From Barnesiella intestinihominis YIT 11860 (lineage in GTDB: Bacteria; Bacteroidota; Bacteroidia; Bacteroidales; Barnesiellaceae), in the NCBI RefSeq assembly GCF_000296465.1, contig NZ_JH815206.1, positions 453,524 through 517,523 of the forward strand: a stretch of DNA of 64,000 nucleotides, given 5' to 3'. Made by a program: the position numbers and the translations under genes. The notes below the pieces were generated by a model. The model searched no databases. It saw nothing but the letters and a program-made list of their open reading frames with translations, and was not told the origin of the DNA. Position 1 is the first letter of the stretch. Every line of letters begins with the position of its first letter. Below, in pieces: positions 62,811 through 64,000 of the stretch.

Positions 62811-64000
62811 AGTAAACAAGGGCGCATGGAGGATGCCTAGGCTCTCGGAGGCGAAGAAGGACGTGATAAGCTGCGAAAAGTTACGGTAAGGCGCAAATAG
62901 CCGTAGACCCGTAAATATCCGAATGGGGCAACCCGGCCAGCAATGGCCATACCGCCAAGCGGTAAGCCAACGCGGGGAACTGAAACATCTAAGTACCCGC
63001 AGGAAAAGAAAATAACAATGATTCCGCCAGTAGTGGCGAGCGAACGCGGAACAGCCCAAACCACTCGTGTTACGGCACGAGTGGGGTAGAAGGATCCACG
63101 ACACGGCAAGAAATAAGTTAGCGGAATACGATGGAAATCGTAGCCAGAGACGGTGACAGCCCGGTACGCGAAAACCGACAGAAGCCCAGTGGACACCTGA
63201 GTAACCCAGGACACGAGAAATCCGGGGCGAATCAGCGGGGCCCATCCCGTAAGGCTAAATACTCCCGAGAGACCGATAGCGAACCAGTACTGTGAAGGAA
63301 AGGTGAAAAGAACCTCGAACAGAGGAGTGAAACAGACCCTGAAACCATGCGCCTACAAGCGGTCGGAGCATGTTAAAGTGTGACGGCGTGCCTTTTGCAT
63401 AATGAACCTACGAGTTACTCTCGCTGGCAAGGTTAAGCGATTCAGTCGCGCAGCCGAAGCGAAAGCAAGTCCGAACAAGGCGTACAGTCAGCGGGAGTAG
63501 ACGCGAAACCAAGTGATCTACCCTTGGTCAGGTTGAAGGTTGGGTAACACCAACTGGAGGACCGCACCGATAAGCGTTGAAAAGCTTACGGATGAACTGA
63601 GGGTAGGAGTGAAAGGCCAATCAAACTTGGAGATAGCTCGTACTCCCCGAAATGCATTTAGGTGCAGCCTCGAAGCAGAGTGATAGAGGTAGAGCGACTG
63701 ATAAGATGCGAGGGCTTCACCGCCTATCAAGTCTTGACAAACTCCGAATACTATCACTTGGTCTTCGGGAGTGAGGGCATGGGTGCTAAGGTCCATGTCC
63801 GAAAGAGGAACAACTCAGACCACCGGCTAAGGTCCCGAAATAAGGGCTAAGTTGAACAAACGAAGTAAAACTGCAAAGACAGCTAGGATGTTGGCTTGGA
63901 AGCAGCCATTCATTTAAAGAGTGCGTAACAGCTCACTAGTCGAGGAGTTTTGCATGGATAATAATCGGGCATAAGCCCTTTACCGAAGCTGTGGATGTCG
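62811..64000 (+). rRNA. 23S ribosomal RNA (5' part)
   Basis: It starts near AGTAAACAAGGGCGCATGGA, with GGATGCC shortly after, and continues through domains I and II to the window end at about position 1190. Conserved blocks such as GTAGTGGCGAGCGAACGCGG are present. The 5' end is estimated. Confidence 0.97.

Overview
The window is a contiguous stretch of a Bacteroidales chromosome. Supporting signs are promoters of the Bacteroidetes sigma-ABfr type (TTTG, a 19-21 bp spacer, then TAnnTTTG), a SusC/SusD pair, type IX secretion (T9SS) sorting domains, the order ftsW-murG-murC-ftsQ-ftsA-ftsZ, and a 16S-Ile-Ala-23S rRNA operon. From memory of 16S sequences I would place it near Barnesiella/Coprobacter (Barnesiellaceae); this is inference, as no search was possible.

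Layout. 1-8.6 kb: the end of the division/cell wall (dcw) cluster, then a YqeY-like gene and serS. 8.7-17.7 kb: housekeeping genes (RNase H, a TPR lipoprotein, shikimate kinase, an alanine-dehydrogenase-like protein, 2-oxoacid:ferredoxin oxidoreductase korAB, an SLC13 permease, purN). 17.7-18.2 kb: a mosaic of short palindromic repeats with relatives at 38.0-38.4 kb. 18.3-28.4 kb: mrp/apbC, trmB, a BspA-type LRR protein, a self-regulating S24 repressor with a divergent target, gapA preceded by a tiny lipoprotein ORF, mscL, an acyltransferase, panB and small genes.

28.5-55.7 kb is a large host-glycan utilisation locus (PUL). Reading along the minus strand it holds an ECF sigma factor, a FecR anti-sigma, an unassigned helical-barrel enzyme-like protein, GH20, SusC (with STN domain), SusD, a T9SS-exported protein of unknown function, two paralogous endonuclease/exonuclease/phosphatase (EEP) proteins, GH89, GH3 and a second GH20. 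A GH92 alpha-mannosidase runs divergently. The enzyme set fits N-acetylhexosamine- and mannose-containing host glycans. Four intergenic regions of this locus carry the same two-block motif GACTACCC-N17/18-GTCYT, which I propose is the promoter recognised by the local ECF sigma factor; this is the main new observation.

55.9-60.6 kb: an MBOAT O-acyltransferase with two SGNH hydrolases and a beta-barrel-like protein, then a GNAT and an AlaX-like editing protein. 60.7-64.0 kb: an rRNA operon with a clear promoter; the 23S gene runs off the end. A 192-bp MITE-like element at 38.5 kb has perfect 20-bp inverted ends and a TAA target duplication. An intact relative of its empty site lies 100 bp away.
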